From positions 28,290-92,289 of the forward strand of contig DGLB01000071.1 of assembly GCA_002387845.1 (NCBI GenBank): DNA of 64,000 nt. The letters run 5' to 3'. The notes below the pieces were generated by a model, which saw nothing but the letters and a program-made list of their open reading frames with translations, made no database searches and was not told the origin of the DNA. This document shows positions 18,258 to 25,892 of the stretch, piece by piece; the first letter of the stretch is position 1, and each line of letters starts with the position of its first letter. Source of the stretch: Stenotrophomonas maltophilia. Lineage in GTDB: Bacteria; Pseudomonadota; Gammaproteobacteria; Xanthomonadales; Xanthomonadaceae. A program made the translations under genes and the position numbers.

Positions 18258-19007
18258 ATGAACCGTTTCAACCAGAAGACCGTCCTGATCACCGGCGGCA
18301 GCAGCGGCATCGGCCTGGCCACCGCCCAGGCGTTTGCCGCCGAAGGGGCCCGGGTGGTCATCACCGGCCGCGACGCCACCAGTCTGGAACAGGCCCGCGC
18401 GGCACTCGGCCCGACCGCGCTGGCGGTGGTCAACGACGCCGGCGCGCCCACGGCGGCGCAGAGCCTGGCCGCGACCCTGAGCGCTGAAGGCATCCGTCTG
18501 GATGCGGTGTTCCTCAACGCGGGCGCGGCGAAGTTCGCCGCGTTCCCGGACGTGGACGAAGCGCTGTGGGACCAGATCTTCAACACCAACATCAAGGGGC
18601 CGTACTTCCAGTTGCAGGCCCTGCTGCCACTGCTCAACAGCGGTGCATCGGTGGTCATCAACGGCTCGATCAACGCGCGCATCGGAATGCCGAACACCTC
18701 GGTGTATGCGGCGAGCAAGGCGGCCGTGATCTCCCTGGCCAAGACCCTGTCGGCCGAACTGCTGCCGCGCGGCGTACGGGTCAACGTGCTCAGCCCGGGC
18801 CCGGTGGCCACGCCGATCTACAACAAGCTGGGATTGGATGCGGCACAACTGGAAGCCACCGCCGCGCAGATCCAGAGCCAGATCCCGCTGGGCCGCTTTG
18901 GCACCCCGGACGAGATCGCAGCCACGGTCCTGCATCTTTCCTCGCCGGAATCGGCCTACATCGTCGGTACCGAGATCATTGCCGACGGTGGCATGAGCCA
19001 GCTGTAA
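18258..19007 (+). CDS. Short-chain dehydrogenase/reductase
   Basis: A 249-residue classical SDR: cofactor motif TGGSSGIG near residue 13, NAG-type NAGAAKF, catalytic Ser in INGSINAR, and YAASK (Tyr-x-x-x-Lys). C-terminal GRFGTPDEIAATVLHLSSPES and DGGMSQL are typical of the family. It oxidises or reduces an unknown alcohol/ketone with NAD(P). Divergent from, and likely regulated by, the LysR protein. Its last codons are the start of a 239-bp tandem duplication. Confidence 0.9.
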   Translation: MNRFNQKTVLITGGSSGIGLATAQAFAAEGARVVITGRDATSLEQARAALGPTALAVVNDAGAPTAAQSLAATLSAEGIRLDAVFLNAGAAKFAAFPDVDEALWDQIFNTNIKGPYFQLQALLPLLNSGASVVINGSINARIGMPNTSVYAASKAAVISLAKTLSAELLPRGVRVNVLSPGPVATPIYNKLGLDAAQLEATAAQIQSQIPLGRFGTPDEIAATVLHLSSPESAYIVGTEIIADGGMSQL

Positions 19008-19058
19008 CCGGCGCTTGTGGTGTTGCTGGGACGCCGGCGGCCGATGGATGGTGCTTTG

Positions 19059-19204
19059 GTAGCGTCGGTCGATAGACGACGGCCGAGAACGGTGGTCGGT
19101 GCGACGAACGCATGACCTACGACGCGAAAGCGCTTCTCCGTTCAAAGGTCATGCGTTCCAGCAGCGATGGGCGATCCGTGCGGTCGTCTGTCGACCGACC
19201 CTAC
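19059..19204. repeat. SMAG inverted dimer in duplication copy 1
   Basis: 146 bp from GTAG (19059) to CTAC (19204), outer arms GCGTCGGTCGATAGACGAC and an inverse form, with an inner inverted pair ACGCATGACC/GGTCATGCGT. Confidence 0.88.
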
Positions 19205-19297
19205 CCCCCTCATAACCCCGTAACCACGACCCGACGTCAGCTGTAACCGGCGCTTGTGATGCTGCCGGGACGCCTGCGGCCGATTGATCATGCTTTG

Positions 19298-19444
19298 GTA
19301 GCGTCGGTCGATAGACGACGGCCGAAAACGGTGGTCGGCGCGACGAACGCATGACCTACGACGCGAAAGCGCTTCTCCGTTCAAAGGTCATGCGTCACAG
19401 CAGCGACGGGCGATACGTGCGGTCGTCCGTTGACCAACCCCACC
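19298..19444. repeat. SMAG inverted dimer in duplication copy 2, right end decayed
   Basis: Same structure as the copy 239 bp upstream, but the right end reads CCAACCCCACC instead of CCGACCCTACC, so the terminal CTAC is lost. This indicates decay of one arm after duplication. Confidence 0.85.
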
Positions 19445-19476
19445 CCAGTCACAACCCCGTCACCATGACCCCGGCG

Positions 19477-20364
19477 TCAATCGTTTCGTTGGCTCAACCA
19501 CTCACGTGGCGAGCGGCCATTGCGCCGACGGAACGCCCGCGAGAACGTCGGCGCATCGGCGAAGCCCAGCTCCAGCGCCACCTGCTTCACCGGCCGCCCC
19601 GCACGCAGCAATGAGGTCGCCACATTGAGCTTCCAGTCCAATGCATACGCCGCCGGGGTAGCGCCGGTGGCGGACTTGAACGCCGCAGCAAACGCACTGC
19701 GCGACATGCCGGCGTGATCGGCCATGCGCTCCAGCGTCCAGTCAGCTTCCGGGGCGGCATGCACCGCCATCAAGGCCTTGGCCAGGCGCGGCTCGGACAG
19801 GCCACGCATCATGCCGGGCGTGACCTGGGCACGCTCGGGGTGGTCGATGATCCAGCGCAGCACTTGAATCAACACCACCTCGAACAAACGGTTGGCGAGC
19901 AGGCGCGAGCCGCAGCGGGCCTGGTCGGCCTCAGCGAACAGCAACTCCAGTGCCCCGCCGAGCCCGTCGATCTCGCGTAGCGGCAGCACCACCGCATCCG
20001 GCAGCGCCTGCACGATGGGATTGCGGTTGCCGCCGTCGAAGTCGAGGGTGGCGCAGGTGAAGTCCGAACCGTCCACCGGAGGATTGATGAACTCGTGGTG
20101 CACCGCGCGCGGGAACAGCAGGAGGGTGGGTTCGCACAGCGGCGTGCGCTCGGTCTTTGCCCCCTGGCGCAGCAACAGCTCCATCTCGCCCCGACGCAGC
20201 ACGTGCAGAAAACCGCGGCCAGGTTGCGCGTCGAAGGTGCTCAGGCCGCATAAGGGACCGGCGTGGAACAAGCTGGCCTGAACCCGGAAGCGCTCCAGCA
20301 CCGGCGTGAGCCGGTCGATGGCTGGAACCGCCGGGTCGGACGAAATGACATCAATCAGCGACAT
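19477..20364 (-). CDS. AraC-family regulator with cupin sensor domain
   Basis: A 295-residue regulator. The N-terminal half resembles the cupin_6/AraC-type sensor of the AraC_binding_2 group (LCGLSTFDAQPGRGFLHVLRRGEMELL); the C-terminal pair of helix-turn-helix motifs is clear (LERMADHAGMSRSAFAAAFK, then VKQVALELGFADAPTFSRAFRR). ATG at 20364 gives the family-typical start. It is divergent from an AhpD-like gene, the usual arrangement for this family, which it likely activates in response to a small molecule or oxidative signal. Confidence 0.9.
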   Translation of the reverse strand: MSLIDVISSDPAVPAIDRLTPVLERFRVQASLFHAGPLCGLSTFDAQPGRGFLHVLRRGEMELLLRQGAKTERTPLCEPTLLLFPRAVHHEFINPPVDGSDFTCATLDFDGGNRNPIVQALPDAVVLPLREIDGLGGALELLFAEADQARCGSRLLANRLFEVVLIQVLRWIIDHPERAQVTPGMMRGLSEPRLAKALMAVHAAPEADWTLERMADHAGMSRSAFAAAFKSATGATPAAYALDWKLNVATSLLRAGRPVKQVALELGFADAPTFSRAFRRRNGRSPREWLSQRND

Positions 20365-20447
20365 ATAGACACCAAACGTCCTGCTCGGGTTCCTAGTATG
20401 ACCGTCAACCGGCCACTTCGGACCGGTCCTCAACAGGAATCCAGACC

Positions 20448-20984
20448 ATGTCCCGTATCCCGCTCGTTACCCCCGCTGCCGCCACCGGCGACACTCAGGC
20501 CCTGCTCGGCCAGATCCACTCGGCGTTCGGAGCCACCCCCAACATGTTCCGTGCCGTGGCCAACTCCCCGGCCGCGCTGAAGAGCATGTGGGGTTCGTTC
20601 GGTGCCCTCGGCGGCGGCGTCATTCCGGCCGCGCTGGGCGAGAAGATCGCCGTGGCCATCGCCAATCGCAACGCCTGCGAATACTGTCTGGCCGCGCACA
20701 CCGCATTGGGCCGCAAGGCCGGTGCCAGCAGCCAAGAGATGAGCGCGGCACAGGGCGGTCAGTCCGACGACCCGAAAACCGCCACCGCCCTGCATTTCGC
20801 CCTGCGGGTGGTGGAAGGTCGTGGCCAGATTGAAGACGGCGACGTGGCCCAGCTGCGCAGCGTCGGCTTCAACGATGAGGAGATCGTCGAGATCCTCGCC
20901 CATGTGGCATTGAACCTGTTCACCAACTACGTCAACGTCGCCTTCGCGGTGCCGGTCGATTTTCCCGGCGTGAAGCTGCGTTGA
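20448..20984 (+). CDS. Carboxymuconolactone decarboxylase/AhpD-like protein
   Basis: A 178-residue all-helical protein with the redox-active motif of AhpD-type peroxidases: ACEYCLAAHT (Cys77, Cys80, His84 by my count). Such proteins reduce alkylhydroperoxides or act as small thiol peroxidases. Good Shine-Dalgarno (AGGA) just upstream. Divergent AraC regulator is the presumed controller. Confidence 0.85.
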   Translation: MSRIPLVTPAAATGDTQALLGQIHSAFGATPNMFRAVANSPAALKSMWGSFGALGGGVIPAALGEKIAVAIANRNACEYCLAAHTALGRKAGASSQEMSAAQGGQSDDPKTATALHFALRVVEGRGQIEDGDVAQLRSVGFNDEEIVEILAHVALNLFTNYVNVAFAVPVDFPGVKLR

Positions 20985-21049
20985 GTGTTCCGGCCGGGCG
21001 GGCCGCAGCATGCGGTCCGCCTGTGCTCTCACCCACTCAGGAGTTCGCC

Positions 21050-21310
21050 ATGTCCCGGCCTTATGTTCCGATCAACTGCGAGTTTCACGATGTACTGGAA
21101 ACCGTTTCAGTGCAGCGGCGTGCGGTGCCGATTGTGATTGAAGAGGACGGCAGCGTGCAGACCGTCCACGCCCGCATTGTCGATATCACCGCGCATGACG
21201 GGGTGGAGACGATGCGGCTGGATGATGGCCGGATCGTGCGGTTGGACGCCATCGTCAGCGTTGATGGCGTGCACCGCGATGCATTCCCGCCGACGTGCAA
21301 TGTCCGGTAG
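21050..21310 (+). CDS. rof: Rof/YaeO-family Rho inhibitor
   Basis: An 86-residue protein starting MSRPYVPINCEFHDVLETVS; the YxPINCxxxDxLE start, the central beta strands with ARIVDITAHDGVETMRLDDG and the closing RLDAIVSVDG match the Rof (YaeO) family, which binds Rho and reduces transcription termination. CAGGAG 7 nt before ATG 21050 fixes the start. The stop codon TAG is part of a SMAG repeat. It is 65 bp after the AhpD-like gene and could be co-transcribed. Confidence 0.8.
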   Translation: MSRPYVPINCEFHDVLETVSVQRRAVPIVIEEDGSVQTVHARIVDITAHDGVETMRLDDGRIVRLDAIVSVDGVHRDAFPPTCNVR

Positions 21311-21329
21311 CGCCGGCCGTTGGCCGGCA
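21307..21329 (+). repeat. SMAG monomer, GCCGGCC subtype
   Basis: GTAGCGCCGGCCGTTGGCCG plus GC is a GTAG-headed palindrome (GCCGGCC-GTT-GGCCGGC). It supplies the rof stop codon and lies between convergent genes, where it may act as a terminator or 3' stabiliser. Confidence 0.8.
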
Positions 21330-21343
21330 CTTCCGGCGCAGCA

Positions 21344-23392
21344 TCAGAGCTTCATGTTGAACCCGACATACACCGTACGGCCGGCCGACGGCGAGAACAT
21401 CGGCTGCGCCTCGGTCTGGAAGAAGCTGTCGTACCACGCGTACACATACTCGCGTCCGGTCACGTTCTTCACCTGTACGTCCACGCTCCAGCGCGGGCTG
21501 AACTGGTAGCGGGCACTGAGGTCGAGCACCGCGAAGTCGCCGTACTTGCCGGCCACGTTGCGCTCTTCCAGGTAGTAGTCGCTCTGCGCCCGGCCCTGCA
21601 GACCCAACTGCAGCGCTTCGGTCGCCTGGAAGTCCAGCCCGATGTTGCTGATATGACGCGGTACCGCTGCGACTTCGTTCCCCGTTAGAGAAAGCCCGCC
21701 GGCACGATCATCGCGCACGATCTTCGCTTCCTGGTAGGCATGCGAGGCCCACGCAGTCCACTTCTCCCCCAGCTGCGCGCTGATCTGCGCATCCACACCA
21801 CGACGGCGGGTCTTGCCCAGGGTCACCGTGGTGCCGGTGGCCGGCATGTTCGAGGTTTCGTTCTCCGCATCCTGCTGCCACACCGCCACACGCGCCTGGC
21901 TGCCGGCGAAGGGGCGGAACTTCATGCCCAGCTCCATGCCGGTGTTGGTGGACGGTGCAATGGCGGCCTGGCCGGGGGTCATGTAGGCCGGCGGCGTGGA
22001 ACCGGTCAGTACCTGGAAGGTACGGCCCCAGTTGGCATACACGTTGGTATTCGGGGTGAACGCATACACCACGCTCAGCTTGGGCTGTCCGATGGTGCCG
22101 ACGTCCTGCAGCGGCGCGGTCACGCCGCCCGGCAGGCGGGTGGTGCCGTCGAAGCGGTCCACCCGGTAAGCCGGCACGATCTTCAGCGCCTCGATCGGCT
22201 GGTAGATCGCCTGCACGTACGCGCCCCAGTTGTCGAAGCTGTGGCGGTCGTCATTCTGCACGCGGGCCGGGGCTACGCTGAAGTCGGTGGGCATGGCGTA
22301 GCTGTAGCGCTCGCGCACGTAGCCGTTGTTCTGATGCTCGTAGTTCACTCCACCTTCCAGGGTGAGCTCGTCGCCGGCCTGCCAGGTCAAGGTGCTGAGC
22401 AGGCCCACCTGCTTTTCGTCCCAGTAGCGGCGCTGGCGTGGCAGGTTTCCCGTGGGCAGGTCGCTGAAGGTGACGTAGCGGTCGTCTTCGTAACGGTTGT
22501 AGTAGAGCTTGGTGCCGAAGAACACGTTGTCTGCCAGCTTCAGGTCCACGTGCGCCGCAATCTGGCGCATGTCGCGGTCGTCGCGATCGTTGGCATTGCG
22601 CAGCGCCGAGCCGCGGCGGTGCTCGCGCAGTTCAGCAGCGGTCATGAAGCCCGGTTCGTCCGCTTCGTGGTGATAGGCGCGTGCGGTCAACCCGACCCGC
22701 AGGCCGTCCTCGTCCAGATTGCCGTAGAACCACTTGCCACCCACGCTGTACTTCTTCGAGGTGTCGTGGTCGCGGTACCCGTCGGAGGCCTGCCAGCCGA
22801 CGAAGTAGTTCTGCGCAAAGCCATTGGCCTCACGGCCGACGGCCAGCTGCGCGTCGCGCGTGTTGTAGCTGCCATAGCCCAGCCGCGCGTCGGTGTACTG
22901 GCCGCCCTGGCGGGTGCCGAAGTTCACGTTGCCGCCAATGTTGTGCAGGCCGTAACGCGGATCATTGGTGCCGCGCACCACTTCGATGTAGCTGATCTCC
23001 AGCGGGAACAGCATGTCGATGAAGCGCTGGTTGCCGCTGTTGACGTTGCTGGGCACGCCGTCGATCAAGGTCTTGATGGCGTTGAGGTAGCCCTCACCAT
23101 TGAACGCGCGGAAGCTGATCTTGCCCGACTCCGCACCCTGCCGGGTTTCGGTGAGCTGGATGCCCGGCATCTTCCCCAGCAGTTCCCAGCTGTGGGCCAC
23201 GTTGCTGTCTTCGATCTGATCGGCTCCCAGCACATCCACCGAGGTAAGCACCTGGTGGGCGGTGAGCTGGCCTTCGGTGTGCTGGTGCACATCCACTTTG
23301 CCCAGGGTCAGGGCGGAATCGTTTGACTGGGCACGCGCGTCAGGCGCGCACAACACGGCCGCGACAGCGGCCACAAGAACGTGGGACTTCAT
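21344..23392 (-). CDS. TonB-dependent receptor under a Zur-like operator
   Basis: A 682-residue outer-membrane receptor: signal peptide (MKSHVLVAAVAAVLCAPDARA), plug containing SFRAFNGEGYLNAIKTLIDG and YIEVVRGTNDPRYGLH, and a beta barrel ending GRTVYVGFNMKL. General sequence resembles FecA/siderophore-type receptors; histidine-rich surface loops such as YHHEADEPGF are present but the long His/Asp cluster of ZnuD is not. The promoter carries a Zur-box-like palindrome over its -10, so zinc or a metallophore is a reasonable guess for the ligand. Divergent from a FepA/CirA-like receptor. Confidence 0.87.
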   Translation of the reverse strand: MKSHVLVAAVAAVLCAPDARAQSNDSALTLGKVDVHQHTEGQLTAHQVLTSVDVLGADQIEDSNVAHSWELLGKMPGIQLTETRQGAESGKISFRAFNGEGYLNAIKTLIDGVPSNVNSGNQRFIDMLFPLEISYIEVVRGTNDPRYGLHNIGGNVNFGTRQGGQYTDARLGYGSYNTRDAQLAVGREANGFAQNYFVGWQASDGYRDHDTSKKYSVGGKWFYGNLDEDGLRVGLTARAYHHEADEPGFMTAAELREHRRGSALRNANDRDDRDMRQIAAHVDLKLADNVFFGTKLYYNRYEDDRYVTFSDLPTGNLPRQRRYWDEKQVGLLSTLTWQAGDELTLEGGVNYEHQNNGYVRERYSYAMPTDFSVAPARVQNDDRHSFDNWGAYVQAIYQPIEALKIVPAYRVDRFDGTTRLPGGVTAPLQDVGTIGQPKLSVVYAFTPNTNVYANWGRTFQVLTGSTPPAYMTPGQAAIAPSTNTGMELGMKFRPFAGSQARVAVWQQDAENETSNMPATGTTVTLGKTRRRGVDAQISAQLGEKWTAWASHAYQEAKIVRDDRAGGLSLTGNEVAAVPRHISNIGLDFQATEALQLGLQGRAQSDYYLEERNVAGKYGDFAVLDLSARYQFSPRWSVDVQVKNVTGREYVYAWYDSFFQTEAQPMFSPSAGRTVYVGFNMKL

Positions 23393-23440
23393 GGATGAAG
23401 GCAGACCTGGAGCGAGGGTGACCAGACAGACTGCCCGATC

Positions 23441-23459
23441 AAAGTGACATTATAACATT
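23441..23459 (-). promoter_or_regulatory. Zur-box-like operator over the receptor -10
   Basis: On the minus strand AATGTTATAATGTCACTTT is a 9-1-9 imperfect palindrome; the left half equals the Zur consensus AATGTTATA and the right half matches 6 of 9 of TATAACATT. It contains a perfect TATAAT (-10, plus-strand 23449-23454), so binding would block the promoter of the receptor starting at 23392. Confidence 0.6.
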
Positions 23460-23479
23460 GCACGCCAGCTGCTGCGAAG

Positions 23480-23496
23480 CGACATGCCACATGTCG
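23480..23496. promoter_or_regulatory. Perfect 7-3-7 palindrome between divergent receptors
   Basis: CGACATGCCACATGTCG is a perfect inverted repeat (CGACATG-CCA-CATGTCG) in the middle of the divergent intergenic region, near the expected -35 of the leftward promoter. The bound protein is unknown. Confidence 0.45.
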
Positions 23497-23510
23497 TTCT
23501 GTGTCAGATG

Positions 23511-23521
23511 CGAATGATTCG
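23511..23521. promoter_or_regulatory. Fur-box-like core palindrome
   Basis: CGAATGATTCG is a perfect 5-1-5 palindrome in the context GATGCGAATGATTCGTGAT. It resembles the core of Fur boxes but matches the full 19-mer consensus only weakly. It lies just upstream of TACGAT (23525-23530), a possible -10 for the rightward receptor. Confidence 0.4.
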
Positions 23522-23606
23522 TGATACGATTGTTAAGATTTCCACCCCCCAACAAGGATGTCCCAGCCATCGCCAGCGGACCCTGCCCACACAGGAGTAC
23601 TGCTCG

Positions 23607-25640
23607 ATGTCGTTCCCCCGCGTTGCCCTTGCCGTTGCTGTCTCCCTGGCGCTTTCCAGCCAGGCCCACGCCGCCCCGGATGCCGCTGCCACCGGCAGCG
23701 CCCAGCAGATGGATACCGTGGTGGTGACCGCCACGGGTGCCCAGCAGTGGATCAAGGACGCCCCGGCCAGCATCAGCGTCATTACCCGCGAAGAGATCGA
23801 GCGCAAGCCGGTCAGCAGCATCGGCCAGCTGCTCAGCACCGTGCCGGGCGTGACTGGTGGCTATGCGCTGTCCGGCGCGCAATCGAAGATCCGCCTGCGC
23901 GGCCTGCCCGAGCAGTACACCCTGATCCTGATCGACGGCCGCCGCCAGGGCAGCTCCGCCGGGGTGAACTACCGCGACGACCTGGGTCCACAGGACCTCA
24001 ACTGGCTGTCGCCGGACATGATCGAGCGGATTGAAGTGGTGCGCGGCCCGATGTCCTCGCTGTACGGCAGCGACGCCATGGGCGGCGTCATCAACATCAT
24101 CACCCGCAAGGTCGCCACCGAATGGGGCGGCTCGGTCACCTTCAACTACAGCCGGCCGGACGCGGATGACCGCGGCAACACCACCCAGATGGGCGCGCTG
24201 TTCAGCGGCCCGCTGACCGAAAACCTCGGCCTGCGCGTGGGTGCCAACGTCACTGACCGCGAATCCGATCGTGGCGCACGCCAGACGCCCGGCAACAAGG
24301 CCGAGAACGCCAATGTGCTGTTCAACTGGCGCATCAGCGACGACCACACCGTGGGCGTGGAGGCCTCGCGTGGCGTGCAGCGCAACAGCGGTGCCGGCGC
24401 GGTGAGCAGCTGGGGCCTGTCCAAGCTGGTGCAGACCGGCTACGTGCTCACCCATGACGGCAAGTACGGCGACGCCAGCACCTCCAAGACCACGCTGGTG
24501 CAGAACGACTACGAGGACAAGGGCAGCGAAGTCGGCAACCACTCGAAGGAAACCGTATTCGATACGGCCTTCACCCATGGCTTCCACTGGGGCTTCGAGC
24601 ACAGCCTGAACGTTGGCGGGCAGTGGAAGCGCGAGGAACTGGAAAACAGCGACACCATCGGTACCGTGCCGGTGACCTGGACCGGCAGCGGCCGCATCAG
24701 CCCAACCAGTGAAGCCGACTCCTGGGCGCTGTTCGCTGAAGACCACATCACCCTGCATGAGCGCTTCATCCTCACCGTGGGCCTGCGCTGGGACAACACC
24801 GAGAACTACGACGACAACCTCAGCCCGCGCATTTACGGCGTGTGGCACCCGAGCGACGCGTGGACGATCCGCGGTGGCATCTCCGAGGGCTTCCGCGCCC
24901 CCAACCTGAAGCAGGGCACCGCCGGTGCGGCCACCCAGTCCGGCGGCAACGGTTGCCGCGCGCTTACCGTGGAAGGCTGGAGCAGCACCTCGGTGAACGC
25001 CGACGGCACGCGTGGCTGCTACATGGCCGGCAATCCCAACCTGGAACCGGAAACCAGCACCAACTACGAGCTGGGCGTCGGCTTCGACAAGAACGGCTGG
25101 TCCGCATCGGCCACCTACTTCCTGACCAACTTCGACGACAAGATCGAACAGGTGCCGCTGGCACAGATTCCCGGCCAGACCACCAGCTTCGTCAACGGCT
25201 ACTGGTGGACGGTCGCGCAGAACATCCAGAAGGCGCGCACGCGCGGCGTGGAAGCCAGCGTGACCGTGCCGCTGCACGAACGGCTGAGCTGGACCACCAA
25301 CGCCACGCGCATGCTGGAATCGAAGAACCGCACCACCGGGGCCACCCTGCTGGTGGTACCGGAGCTGACCGCCAACACCTCGCTGGACTGGCAGGTCACC
25401 GATGCCTGGTCGCTGAACCTCAGCGCGCAGCACATCGGCAAGCAGCTGGTGTCGGCAACCAGTGCCACGTTTGCCAAGGCCTACACCACGGTCGACCTGG
25501 TGACCGGGTTCGATGTGAACGAGCACCTGACCCTGCGGGCGGGCGTGCTGAACCTGGGGGATGTGTCCACCATCGATGAAGGCAACAACTACGATGGTGG
25601 GGCGCGTACGTTCTTTGTGGGTGCCACCGCGCGATTCTGA
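23607..25640 (+). CDS. FepA/CirA-type TonB-dependent siderophore receptor
   Basis: A 677-residue receptor: signal peptide (SLALSSQAHA), TonB box-like DTVVVTATG right after it, plug with IRLRGLPEQYTLILIDGRRQ and IERIEVVRGPMSSLYGSDAM, and a barrel ending GARTFFVGATARF. Two Cys in an extracellular loop (GNGCRALTV..GTRGCYM) are typical of catecholate receptors. Likely imports ferric catecholates such as enterobactin-like siderophores. Start at 23607 is set by CAGGAG 9 nt upstream; the frame is open further back but without a signal. Confidence 0.9.
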   Translation: MSFPRVALAVAVSLALSSQAHAAPDAAATGSAQQMDTVVVTATGAQQWIKDAPASISVITREEIERKPVSSIGQLLSTVPGVTGGYALSGAQSKIRLRGLPEQYTLILIDGRRQGSSAGVNYRDDLGPQDLNWLSPDMIERIEVVRGPMSSLYGSDAMGGVINIITRKVATEWGGSVTFNYSRPDADDRGNTTQMGALFSGPLTENLGLRVGANVTDRESDRGARQTPGNKAENANVLFNWRISDDHTVGVEASRGVQRNSGAGAVSSWGLSKLVQTGYVLTHDGKYGDASTSKTTLVQNDYEDKGSEVGNHSKETVFDTAFTHGFHWGFEHSLNVGGQWKREELENSDTIGTVPVTWTGSGRISPTSEADSWALFAEDHITLHERFILTVGLRWDNTENYDDNLSPRIYGVWHPSDAWTIRGGISEGFRAPNLKQGTAGAATQSGGNGCRALTVEGWSSTSVNADGTRGCYMAGNPNLEPETSTNYELGVGFDKNGWSASATYFLTNFDDKIEQVPLAQIPGQTTSFVNGYWWTVAQNIQKARTRGVEASVTVPLHERLSWTTNATRMLESKNRTTGATLLVVPELTANTSLDWQVTDAWSLNLSAQHIGKQLVSATSATFAKAYTTVDLVTGFDVNEHLTLRAGVLNLGDVSTIDEGNNYDGGARTFFVGATARF

Positions 25641-25698
25641 TTGCCGGTGCCAAGGCGGTGGCGGCACGGATGACGTGCCGCCATGCCGTGTGGAACGG

Positions 25699-25844
25699 GT
25701 AGAGTCAGTCGACAGACGACTGCCGATAACGGTGATCGGCGCGACGAACGCATGACCCCTGGCGCAGAAGCGCGTCCCCGTTCAAAGGTCATGCGTTACA
25801 GCAGCCATCACTACCACGTGCGGTCGTCTATCGACCGACCCTAC
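25699..25844. repeat. SMAG inverted dimer
   Basis: 146 bp from GTAG (25699) to CTAC (25844), with outer arms AGTCGACAGACGAC and GTCGTCTATCGACC and the inner inverted pair ACGCATGACC/GGTCATGCGT. It lies between two convergent genes; the 252-bp gap holds this and one further monomer, no gene. Confidence 0.88.
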
Positions 25845-25863
25845 CGCACCCTGCGTCGCACCT

Positions 25864-25887
25864 GTAGTGCCGGCCGCGGGCCGGCAC
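25864..25887 (+). repeat. SMAG monomer, GCCGGCC subtype
   Basis: GTAGTGCCGGCCGCGGGCCG plus GCAC forms a stem GTGCCGGCC/GGCCGGCAC with GTAG at its head, just after the end of the carotenoid oxygenase gene. Confidence 0.78.
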
Positions 25888-25892
25888 CACGG

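Larger units (their letters stand above)
18999..19476. repeat. 239-bp tandem duplication carrying a SMAG dimer
   Basis: Two head-to-tail copies (18999-19237 and 19238-about 19476). Each begins CAGCTGTAACCGGCGCTTGT, which in copy 1 is the last codons and stop of the SDR gene, and each contains one complete SMAG dimer. Point differences are scattered through copy 2, so the event is not very recent. This fills the 469-bp gap between the SDR and AraC genes; no gene is present. Confidence 0.9.

Noticed and set aside
21740..23326. Long plus-strand reading frame opposite the Zur-linked receptor
   Set aside because: Val/Ala/Arg/His-rich shadow translation without domains; the minus-strand receptor is unambiguous.
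21344..23392. Naming the receptor ZnuD
   Set aside because: The operator looks Zur-like, but the characteristic His/Asp-rich loop of ZnuD is not present.
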